A stretch of 64,000 bases of DNA. It comes from Farysia itapuensis (lineage: Eukaryota; Basidiomycota; Ustilaginomycetes; Ustilaginales; Ustilaginaceae). The stretch lies in assembly GCA_023212645.1 (NCBI GenBank), contig JALBYC010000012.1:124001-188000 (forward strand), written 5' to 3'. Positions 41,795 to 49,961 of this stretch are shown in pieces (the first letter of the stretch is position 1; every line of letters begins with the position of its first letter). The notes under the pieces are model-generated. The model saw only the letters and a list, made by a program, of their open reading frames with translations, was not told where the DNA came from and did not search any database. Both the position numbers and the translations under genes were made by a program.

Positions 41795-42778
41795 ATGACG
41801 GTCAGTCCGAGCCACCCCTCGACACCGTCCGTGTCCAAGAGCAGTACGGGCGAGACTTCTATCCCTGCCAGTACGCTGCCGAACACTCCAATGACAGTGC
41901 TTTGCGTCGACGGAAAAGAAGCAAAGTCGCCTCCGAAGACTGCGAAGGCCGCACAACGACTGCGAGGTCAGGGTACGCCTGCACAAACACGCCTAGCTCG
42001 CCCATTCAGATCCCCCTTTTCGCCTCGTGGAAGCGACTCTACGACAACACCCGAAAGCAAGAAAGCTGCGTCGCCCTCAAAAAGAGTCGCCTTGCAAAGC
42101 GCTAGGTCTGAGAGGCAGGAATTGGAGACGACACTTCTGACACTTCAACAGACGGAAAAGTATCTGCGCGAAGACTCGTTGCGAGCGATGCCGGATCTCA
42201 TTCGCAAATGGCGGCGGGCTGGTCAATCTGCTGCTCAGGATCTTTGGCTTCTGACGGGAGCCAACTCGGGAAACTTCTCCGGGTCTATCACCAACCTGAC
42301 GGCAACAAAGGCAGACTATGGTCTCGAGTCCCAGTCTGTCTCTCAAAATGACAGCCAGGACCGGAGACGCAAGCACAGAGAGGGTTCATCCCCGGCGCCT
42401 CACGGACCAATACTTGACCATCTTCCCAGAAAGATGTCAGCGGGCGAAGAGGAGATAGCAAGGGGTCTCCAAGGGCACTCTGCTGAAGCAAACGACGATG
42501 GAGGCAGCAACGTCAGCTCGCAACTTTCACTGCCTGAGGTAGCGGAACTCTTGCGTCGGTCACAAAAGTTGCATTCTGGCTCGAACGCATTGGCGTCTGC
42601 GGCCCAGGTCGAGAGCTGGACGAGTCAAGCGAATGACAGCATCGGCGCAAACACAGGCAACGGGATAGATCGCTCGTGGAACGTCGGAAGCATGCTAGAT
42701 GTACTTGGCGCTGATAAAAACATCCTTGGCTGGGACGCAGAAGAAGAGGAGTTCCACACACAAGACTCAAACTCGTAG
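41795..42778 (+). CDS. SFR1: SFR1/MEI5-like recombination mediator (Swi5 partner)
   Basis: A 327-aa protein from the first ATG of the frame at 41795; upstream codons are non-ATG. The first 100 residues are Ser/Pro/Lys rich. A conserved helical block at about 105-160 (ELETTLLTLQQTEKYLRED, MPDLIRKWRRAGQSAAQDLW) resembles the Mei5/Sfr1 domain, which pairs with Swi5 to load Rad51. The rest is Ser/Asp rich and ends in a short acidic tail. The match rests on this block alone. No other family fits better. Confidence 0.6.
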   Translation: MTVSPSHPSTPSVSKSSTGETSIPASTLPNTPMTVLCVDGKEAKSPPKTAKAAQRLRGQGTPAQTRLARPFRSPFSPRGSDSTTTPESKKAASPSKRVALQSARSERQELETTLLTLQQTEKYLREDSLRAMPDLIRKWRRAGQSAAQDLWLLTGANSGNFSGSITNLTATKADYGLESQSVSQNDSQDRRRKHREGSSPAPHGPILDHLPRKMSAGEEEIARGLQGHSAEANDDGGSNVSSQLSLPEVAELLRRSQKLHSGSNALASAAQVESWTSQANDSIGANTGNGIDRSWNVGSMLDVLGADKNILGWDAEEEEFHTQDSNS

Positions 42779-42905
42779 CCCAACAGCGTCAGAATACAGG
42801 AAATTCGTCAGAGATCAAAGCGGTGTGATTGCGATGCAGAAAGAGATAGCTTATCGGAGAGCGGGACGGAATTGGAGCGAGACACGATGAGCAGTACTGG
42901 AGAGT

Positions 42906-43445
42906 CTAGCAGAACTGCAAGATCCACTGAGTGTAGGCGGGCGAGCAGCTGTGATTGGGCTTAGAGGTAGAGGCGCCGATTCGAGAAGAGGTCAGAGTGC
43001 CGCTGGAGCTTTTGTACGCGTCGTGGCACTCGGCGTTGGCACAGTGTGCCGGCTGGCAGTAACCGTCGCGTTGCTGTCCCACGAGACTGAGGTACATGGG
43101 TACATTGAAGCCGTCAGCTACCGAAATGTCGTAGTCACCGGAATCGAGGTCAATCTCGCCCTGGGTGGCACCTTGTCCCGTCGTGACGTTGACAGCGCCC
43201 ACAGGCGCGAAGACTTTGCCGACGTACGTGTCTGAGCGGAAGTGATGAACGGCTGACTTGCCCGGCTCGATGACGGACCACTCGTCCATGCCGGGCAGAG
43301 CGGGTAAAAAGACAGGCGCAAAGCCTTCTGTGCAGTTGTTGATCACGTTGAACGTCAGCCTAGAGCTGCGGGTATGCAACACAGCGGCCGAGGCTGCCGT
43401 AGCAAGGCAAGCAAGAGCAAAGAGAGATTTCATGATCATAAGCAT
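42906..43445 (-). CDS. Small secreted thaumatin-like protein
   Basis: A 179-aa protein with an N-terminal signal peptide (MKSLFALACLATAASA, with a likely cut after ASA). The mature part begins with FNVINNC, typical of the thaumatin/osmotin fold. The diagnostic YDISVADGFNVPM follows, then Cys-rich CQPAHC, AEC and C-terminal FC. It is short for the family (usually about 220-250 residues). The start is taken at 43445 (MLMIMKS); M at 43433 is possible. A TATA box (GTATATAGG in minus orientation) lies at 43527-43538, well placed as a core promoter. It is probably extracellular or wall-associated, and a role in host or microbe interaction is inference. Confidence 0.78.
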   Translation of the reverse strand: MLMIMKSLFALACLATAASAAVLHTRSSRLTFNVINNCTEGFAPVFLPALPGMDEWSVIEPGKSAVHHFRSDTYVGKVFAPVGAVNVTTGQGATQGEIDLDSGDYDISVADGFNVPMYLSLVGQQRDGYCQPAHCANAECHDAYKSSSGTLTSSRIGASTSKPNHSCSPAYTQWILQFC

Positions 43446-43526
43446 GGTGTGCAAGAGTGTTGCAGGTTGAGGTGATGAAGCGGGAGACTTGAGGGTGAAG
43501 ATGGGAGCTGGACACGACAGCTGTGG

Positions 43527-43538
43527 CCTATATACGCC
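43527..43538 (-). promoter_or_regulatory. TATA box of the thaumatin-like gene
   Basis: The minus-strand GCGTATATAGG lies about 85-95 bp upstream of the start codon, a standard distance when a short leader is present. Confidence 0.55.
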
Positions 43539-44508
43539 TTTGTCGGTGCGAAGAATGTGGCGACGTTGCTTCTGGAACGTTCCTATTGGTGAGTCCAGCC
43601 CGAGCTACGCACGTCTCGATCCTTTGCTATGAAGCGAGTGTGGGAAAAAAATCCCGCTTTGGTGTCAAGTGGTCATCTGGAGGCAAATCGGACCGAGTGG
43701 GCGGAGAAAAAAAAGGGGAGGAGGCGAGACACCAAGTAGGAGCAGAAGCGACAGACAAGGTTTCATCACCAGCATAGTTCACGTTTTTCCTCTTCAGCGA
43801 TGCCAGGCCGAGCAGTTACCCGGAAGAGGCTGGACGGACAGTTGCGGTCAAAGCGGTTGTGCGAAATGCGGACCGACGTCAAGAGGCAACGGAAGCTGCT
43901 TGGTTGGATCGTCGTTCTTGCCTCGCTTGTGCGCGTTCCGCCTCGCTTCGGCTCTTGGCGTGCGTCTTCCTCGACACGCGCCCACGCGTAAAACTTGGAA
44001 AAAAGGCCAAAAAAACCCAATCCGACCAAAGCTCACGACGGTCGATTTCCAACGCAACTCCCACCAGGAGTGCACTCCTCGACAAGGGCTGAGGGTTTGT
44101 TGACATTCCCCATGGAGCATAACGCTGGCAGGTAGTTCCTCTTGCTTGTTAAAATTCATACAACGGCGCTGTTCATGTTGCAAGGCAGCTGGAGATTAGC
44201 CCGACAGAGTTTGAGTGTGCTCCTGGCTGGTCGTGTGGCAGTCAGAGGGCGGAGGCATGCTTAGCTTAAAGCCTCTTTGCTGCGACCACGGTGCTCCGCG
44301 ACCCTGTCGAGAGACAATTGCCTGAAGCCGCCTCGTCGCTGGGTCTTTCGGCCCGACAGTACCGTGCCAACATGTTGTTCCCGACGCTCGACGTTCGAGA
44401 GCGTCGTTTCCTCGCGCTGACAAGGAGGCACATGCACAGGCCAGCATCGTGCAAGCAAAGATGAGTCACTTTGAGACTGATAGGTATTGCAAGGTCTAGT
44501 CTCTGTAT
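43539..44508. other. Intergenic, thaumatin-like gene to CENP-H-like gene (about 970 bp)
   Basis: Only short overlapping ORFs (60-140 codons) of unlikely composition, one beginning with an ATG at 43801. Purine runs lie at about 43705-43720 and 43999-44018. No RNA gene or repeat was recognised. Confidence 0.45.
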
Positions 44509-45492
44509 CTAGCTCTCGTCTTCTGGGTCGTCATTGTCCTGATCGTCGTCGACGTCCACGTCGTCCACGCCCTCGGTCTCGTCGTCTGAAAATGCATCGT
44601 CGGAAGCCTCGTCTTCATCCTCCAGTGAGAGCATCAATTCTCTTGTCTCGCGGTTCCTCGTCCAGTCCTTGCCCGATTCGAGAATCAGTCCGCGAATGAT
44701 TCCTTTGACGAGCTCGAGTTTGGACCGGGCTTCTGCGATTTTGGCATGCAGTCGCTTGACCTGCTGTGCTATCGTTGCATCTTGTGATGCGTCTGCATCA
44801 GCACCGGGCTGCGATGACGGATTGAGTTGGCGTGCGACAATATCGGCTTTGAGCGACTTGATGCTGCGCAACAGCTTGGCAGTCTCTTGTCGCTCGTCTC
44901 GCAACTTTGCTTTGGTTTGTTGCCTCTGAGCTCGTATCGCCCTGATCTCGTTGTACACGCGCAGGAACTCAAGGGCTTTGTCATCGCGATCGTCGAGCAG
45001 TTGACGCGTTGTCGCGTACTGCTTGTCATCTGTCGTCGCGTTCTCCTTCTTGTCCAGAGACGAGTTGGTCGTCGAAAGCGTCTTTTGGATACTGGCGGCT
45101 GCATCCAGCGCTTTACTTGTCTCGATCTTCAAGTTGTCTTCGCCCTGCAATTCTTCCAGTCTTCTGCGCTTCTCCTTGATCTGTGCTGCTAGTGCTGTCG
45201 AGCTGCTTGGAAGTTTGTATTTGAGCTCTCCCTGTTCGTATGCCTGCCAGAAAGCGAGCTCTTTCTGTCTGCGACGTAATTGTTTCCTTCGGGTCTCAAC
45301 TTCGTGGTACAAAGCCCTCTCCAGGGGCGATAGAGCGAGACGAGCGGGTTCTTCTGGTTGTTCGACCTCAGCGATCAGTTTCCGTCGCCCAAACGTGCTT
45401 GGACCAGCAACGCGAACTTCGACGGCGTTGGGATTCTGAACGTGGCTATCTAGTGACGCCAGAAAGCTGTCAAAGGGCGAGATGGTTGCCAT
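44509..45492 (-). CDS. CENP-H-like kinetochore protein (FTA3/MCM16)
   Basis: A 327-aa protein from ATG 45492 (MATISPF); the open frame upstream to 45567 starts only at TTG. It is largely helical and coiled-coil (about residues 60-265, charged heptads such as AQIKEKRRRLEELQGED). The C-terminal block KGIIRGLILESGKDWTRN matches the conserved C-terminal CENP-H motif (helix, L-ILESG-x-DW). The tail is acidic (DDVDVDDDQDNDDPEDES). CENP-H sits in the CCAN inner kinetochore. The assignment rests on one motif and the overall layout. Confidence 0.58.
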   Translation of the reverse strand: MATISPFDSFLASLDSHVQNPNAVEVRVAGPSTFGRRKLIAEVEQPEEPARLALSPLERALYHEVETRRKQLRRRQKELAFWQAYEQGELKYKLPSSSTALAAQIKEKRRRLEELQGEDNLKIETSKALDAAASIQKTLSTTNSSLDKKENATTDDKQYATTRQLLDDRDDKALEFLRVYNEIRAIRAQRQQTKAKLRDERQETAKLLRSIKSLKADIVARQLNPSSQPGADADASQDATIAQQVKRLHAKIAEARSKLELVKGIIRGLILESGKDWTRNRETRELMLSLEDEDEASDDAFSDDETEGVDDVDVDDDQDNDDPEDES

Positions 45493-45704
45493 GCTGGCTA
45501 CACGTGTCACGACGAAGAGTGGTAGGAGATGGCGTTGAACGACACGAAGCACGCGCGTCTTTGCCAAATTCAGGGTCGTGTTGAACAGCGCGCTTTGAGT
45601 TCAAAATATTTTTCGTGTGAATTGCTAACTTGCTCAAAATATATGCGAATTGCGTAGTTGCGGACGGGTGACGGGGACAATAACAATGTATATGGACAGA
45701 GGAC

Positions 45705-47879
45705 TCAGCGCTCTCCCTTTGCAGCCTCAGGAGATTCTGGTGCTGAGCCAGTGTATTCGAGCTGACTGAGGAGATATGGCCAGACTTCTGCGAGTCCAGG
45801 GTGAGCCATGGGACGAGAGAAGATGGTCTTCATCGCCTTGGTGCGCTTTACTTTGGGCCAGTGTTTGAGCAAGAAATCTGTCTCCATCTTGCGCACGTCT
45901 GGGAAGCGGACATTGAAGCCTGAAAACACTTCCCACACGATGTTTTGCACCGTAAGACTATTCGCAATGTGCTCGTGAGCTCTGCGTTTGAGGTCAGGAA
46001 TTTGCAGCTTGTCCGCTAATCTATACATGGACTTGGCCGAGCACGGACTTGGATGGCTTGGGTTCGCCATGCAGTAGGCGTCAATCACCGATTGGCGCAT
46101 CATGTGTGCACGACGACGTTCCTCGGAGAATGCATCAAACCCTGGGATAGCAGTCCTGGAACTTGTGTCTGCCAGAGTCGAATCATAAGAGTCAATGGCC
46201 GCTACCCGTCCCTCTTCTGACTGAGATACAGACGTCAGAAAGCTGGACGTGAGAGGCGCAAACTCGACGGTATCCGTGTACAGATAGTAGAGCAGCGATC
46301 GAAAGGTAGAGTAGGCAGCATCGCGTACGACGACCTTTCGGCGCTTTTTACCGCTCGCGCCTGTGCGACTACTTTCACCTTGTCCAGCCGTGCGTCGAAC
46401 TGTCGAAGCGCCTGCCATGCTCCTTTGCAACGCTCTTTGATTACGAATAGGGTGAGAGGGCTTGAGTTCTCGAGCCGGCGCGGCACGGCTACCCGCGGCG
46501 CCCTCGATCAATGGGCTGCGGGGTGAATGAGACGGTGTTTGGAAGGCGCTGTTGCTGCGTATGCGGCCTGAATCGGTGATATCGTCCATATTGCCGCTTG
46601 CATTACCAGTGGCGGAAGCACGTTGAACCAGCTGTACAGACTCGGCTTCGTCCGGCGTCGATACCGAATGTGCGCCGTTACTTATCCTGGCTGTAGCGCG
46701 AGGCTGTATTTCTGCCGTTGGTCGACGAGAATGTAGAGCCACGACCTGTTCTGTCTGAACCCCTTCGTCTTCATCCGATGAGGCGAGTGCGTCGTTGTTG
46801 GAGCTTTGCGGCACATCCACCGAGATAGGGTCAGATCGCAGATCATGATCCTCAGCTTCGTGCTCATCTTCGCGGTCAGACTCGAAAAGCTCTTCGTCAG
46901 AGTCGTCGAAAGCCATATCTTCGTCCGAAGAAAATCGCTCGTCATCCTCATCGTTGTGATCCTGACGATCCTGTCCCACTCCGAAGGATGGCTTGAGTCT
47001 TGGTTTGCGCGGATCATGGTCCTCGTCAGAACTTTCGACGGCATCAGCTTCGAGGAAACCTCCTTCAAACATGTCTTCAAAGTATTCGCATCGAGATGCC
47101 AGGATCTTTTTGATAGCGTAAATTTTGCGCTCACGGGTGACCAGGCGGCCGCTTTCCCTATCGTGTCGCTGACGTCCGATTGTGAAGACAATATCAGAAT
47201 GATCCGGGTCGTCCAAGAGGGAACCCATAGCCTGAACAAGAGCAGGTGGTACCGAGATGCCGAGTGGACGAACGGCACGGGGCCGCTCGGCATTGGCCGT
47301 AATACTGACGGAGATGACAAAGGCATTGTCGCTGCGCACGGTGGAATTGCTGAAGAAGACAGCATCGCGAGACGCAAACTGGGCCCATCCCCAATTGGAC
47401 GTTTTTTGACTGAAAGCATGGTCGTGCGCCTCCTTGGTGGCAAGAACCTGTGACTTGTCCAGCGTCAAGATCTTGAAGGTGAAGCGATACAGGCCTTCAC
47501 GAGACCATTTCTCGTCTGATACGGTAGAGTCCACCTTGCCAACTTTTGGTTGCGAATGAGTCGTCTCGAGAATGGCTGCGGGGGATGGACTGGCGAGCAG
47601 AGGATTGGCTTTCTCCTCCGGCAGAGGTTCGGCATTGAGATAGAGCGAGCAGAACTGCTGAATGCCAGACTGGGCGTAGAAGAAGACGGTCCACTTGCCT
47701 TCGCCAAAGGAGACTGATTTGATCACCTTGGACTTGACGTCCGCTTTGGACGAGTCAAAGTGCTGGCTGAGGTCGCTCAGGGGCCACTCGAAGGTGATGC
47801 TACGGGTCTCGGTGGAGTGATACTTGTATGTAGCTGCAACAGCATCGCTGGCTCCGCGCTGATCGCAAGAGCCACTCAT
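45705..47879 (-). CDS. MATH/BTB-domain protein with long acidic insert
   Basis: A 724-aa protein. An N-terminal MATH-like beta-sandwich (about residues 20-215: FEWPLSDLSQHF, WTVFFY, QFASRDAVFFSN) is followed by a BTB/POZ domain. The BTB is interrupted: HSDIVFTIGRQR to EYFEDMFEGGFLEA (about 226-280), then a roughly 230-residue Ser/Asp/Glu-rich insert, then VVVRDAAYSTFRSLLYYLYTD (about 513-533). A second smaller insert precedes the C-terminal MYRLADKLQIPDLKRRAHEHI. MATH-BTB proteins are substrate adaptors for CUL3 ubiquitin ligases. The frame is intact over the inserts. It is divergent from the NCBP3-like gene over 255 bp. Confidence 0.85.
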   Translation of the reverse strand: MSGSCDQRGASDAVAATYKYHSTETRSITFEWPLSDLSQHFDSSKADVKSKVIKSVSFGEGKWTVFFYAQSGIQQFCSLYLNAEPLPEEKANPLLASPSPAAILETTHSQPKVGKVDSTVSDEKWSREGLYRFTFKILTLDKSQVLATKEAHDHAFSQKTSNWGWAQFASRDAVFFSNSTVRSDNAFVISVSITANAERPRAVRPLGISVPPALVQAMGSLLDDPDHSDIVFTIGRQRHDRESGRLVTRERKIYAIKKILASRCEYFEDMFEGGFLEADAVESSDEDHDPRKPRLKPSFGVGQDRQDHNDEDDERFSSDEDMAFDDSDEELFESDREDEHEAEDHDLRSDPISVDVPQSSNNDALASSDEDEGVQTEQVVALHSRRPTAEIQPRATARISNGAHSVSTPDEAESVQLVQRASATGNASGNMDDITDSGRIRSNSAFQTPSHSPRSPLIEGAAGSRAAPARELKPSHPIRNQRALQRSMAGASTVRRTAGQGESSRTGASGKKRRKVVVRDAAYSTFRSLLYYLYTDTVEFAPLTSSFLTSVSQSEEGRVAAIDSYDSTLADTSSRTAIPGFDAFSEERRRAHMMRQSVIDAYCMANPSHPSPCSAKSMYRLADKLQIPDLKRRAHEHIANSLTVQNIVWEVFSGFNVRFPDVRKMETDFLLKHWPKVKRTKAMKTIFSRPMAHPGLAEVWPYLLSQLEYTGSAPESPEAAKGER

Positions 47880-48134
47880 CGTTCAAGGAGCAGAGTGGGA
47901 CTCAATCGAAGAGAACGCGCAGTTACGGGAACACGCGCCGGGCTGCATGCGTCTCTCTGTGTTACTTGGCACATTTTGTGGGGACGTCTCGGAACTCGGC
48001 ACTCGGCTTTGCCTCGAGCCACTTTGTCAGATCTCAGAGTCGAAGATCCGAAGCGCGAAGAGCTAAGAGCGCGAAGAGCGCAAAGAGCTGAAGGGCGGAG
48101 GAATCGTACCGCTGTCTTCTCCAACACCACCACC

Positions 48135-49700
48135 ATGACGAGCATAGCACTGGACTATGGGTCAGCGGACGCGTCGGCAGTACCCAACGAAAATGTCGCA
48201 CAAGACGACACAATGACAGATGTGCAGCAAGAGAACGATGGGTCTCGATTTTACCCGCTGCCAACCGACCAAGCTGTCGAGGCCGGCGCACAGCGTGGTC
48301 CGAGTCCACTGACAGGGCAAGAGAGTCGCAAACTGGACGATGCTACGCTCATGGGAGAGGAGGAAACATCTGAAGCCCCTGATCCCCCAGCGGTCGAAGG
48401 TGGAAGCGATGTCTCTTTGGAAACCTTACTCATCGAAGGAGAACCCATCACACAGCTTTCTACCTCGCGATTGTTTGCCTATCTCACACATTACGGCGCA
48501 CAACCATTGGGTCTAGAGTGGATCGACGATCAGAGATGCAAGATTGTGTTTGCAGACGAAAAGTCGGCGCGCATTGGGCTAGAGTACCTATGCCCGGCGC
48601 CAGAAGTTGAGACAGAATCATACGAGCCGTTGCCCAACATGGATCTTCTGCTCGAATATGAGCCCGACTCTTGGCCATCTCAGTACATCACATCTCTCGT
48701 GGTACCACGCAAAGCTCATCGTATACCCGCCAAGCTGTACAACCACGTAGAACGCCAAGCAGCGCTCACTGCGCAGGACCGAGAAACGGCAGTGTCCTCC
48801 TTGCCGGACGATGTGCCCGAGATTTACAGAGAGATGGAGATGGAGGAGCGACAAGCTGCAGTCAGCAAAGAGGTGCGCGGTCTTCAAAAGCTAAGGTCAG
48901 CGCTGTGGGTACGACACGCGGTGCTGGACTATGATCGCAAAGAGGCCAGGTCCGCCAAAAGAAGCCAGTGGTACCGACAGCACGGGTACGAAGCTGGCCG
49001 AGAAATCGTACCCAAACTGCTACAGATTGGAGAAGTCGGCACAGACGTCGAGCTCTTCCCTGGCTATAAACCAGGCGAAACTCCTGCCGCTGACGGTGGT
49101 GCACAAATCATCGATGGCAAATTTGGTGGGCCGTGGAATGGGTCGGAAGAGCCGCAAAGACGTCCCGGAGAGATGATGGCAGACGTCATACAGGCCAACC
49201 AACATCAACGCCAACACGGCGGTGACCTCTTTGATCGTCTCTCCACACGTCCGGCCGCTTCGTCAGATTCGCGTTGGACGCACGACGCTCATGACCGACC
49301 GGAAAGAGGTAGACGAGGTCGAGGCAGAGAATCCCGTGGACAAGCAACCATTGATGAACTGGACGAAGAGCTGGACCAGATTCGCTCACGTCAACACGAG
49401 AGGGAATTGTCGCCTGGTCGACAGAATGCTTCACACGGAGGTGCGCGGACCAAAGTGAAAGGACGAGGCCGTATGAAGGCTCCAGGTATGAGCGTTTGGG
49501 GTCACGACGATGAAGACTGGAACCGCGCTCAGGCTAGACCCGATTCAAGCAGCGCATCCCGCGACGGTCGATGGAGCCAAGATGGTGCTGAACCCAGCCT
49601 GACTTCTCGTCTCGACAAGAACGGTGACCTTTTGAGTCGCTTTGATGGCGAACAGAAGACTTCATCACCTAAAAAGCCGCTGGCAGATCGATTCTCTTAG
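48135..49700 (+). CDS. NCBP3-like nuclear cap-binding / RNA-binding protein
   Basis: A 521-aa protein from ATG 48135 (context CACCATGAC). The frame extends upstream to 47760, but that stretch overlaps the divergent BTB gene and its promoter. An atypical RRM at about residues 100-160 (IEGEPITQLSTSRLFAYL, WIDDQRCKIVFADEKSA) is the family signature of NCBP3, where WLDD lies in beta 2. The C-terminal half is Arg/Gly/Glu rich (GRRGRGRESRG, MSVWGHDDEDWNR), as in RNA-export factors. NCBP3 binds the cap-binding complex in animals. A fungal role in mRNA export or processing is inferred. Confidence 0.68.
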   Translation: MTSIALDYGSADASAVPNENVAQDDTMTDVQQENDGSRFYPLPTDQAVEAGAQRGPSPLTGQESRKLDDATLMGEEETSEAPDPPAVEGGSDVSLETLLIEGEPITQLSTSRLFAYLTHYGAQPLGLEWIDDQRCKIVFADEKSARIGLEYLCPAPEVETESYEPLPNMDLLLEYEPDSWPSQYITSLVVPRKAHRIPAKLYNHVERQAALTAQDRETAVSSLPDDVPEIYREMEMEERQAAVSKEVRGLQKLRSALWVRHAVLDYDRKEARSAKRSQWYRQHGYEAGREIVPKLLQIGEVGTDVELFPGYKPGETPAADGGAQIIDGKFGGPWNGSEEPQRRPGEMMADVIQANQHQRQHGGDLFDRLSTRPAASSDSRWTHDAHDRPERGRRGRGRESRGQATIDELDEELDQIRSRQHERELSPGRQNASHGGARTKVKGRGRMKAPGMSVWGHDDEDWNRAQARPDSSSASRDGRWSQDGAEPSLTSRLDKNGDLLSRFDGEQKTSSPKKPLADRFS

Positions 49701-49961
49701 CCCACGCAGTCATGACTGTATTGGTAAAAGCGATTGATGCATAGCGTAGAACTTGTGTGCGTGTGAGAGGTTGAAGGTGCCATATGCCAGAGATAAGACT
49801 CGGTTCACGGCTGCCGAATATTGAATATTTGCCGAAAATGAATGTTGCAAGCTTCTCAAACCGCTTCCTCTTGTCCTAGGCTGCATCGTACAATAACCCT
49901 ACTTGTCACGACAAGACCGCCTGATCGTTCGCATCCTTGCGAGAGCGGCACACAAGCTGTC

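Noticed and set aside
43669..44103. 144-codon ORF and a 63-codon ORF at 43801
   Set aside because: Overlapping frames, Arg/Lys-rich and unrecognised; no support for either.
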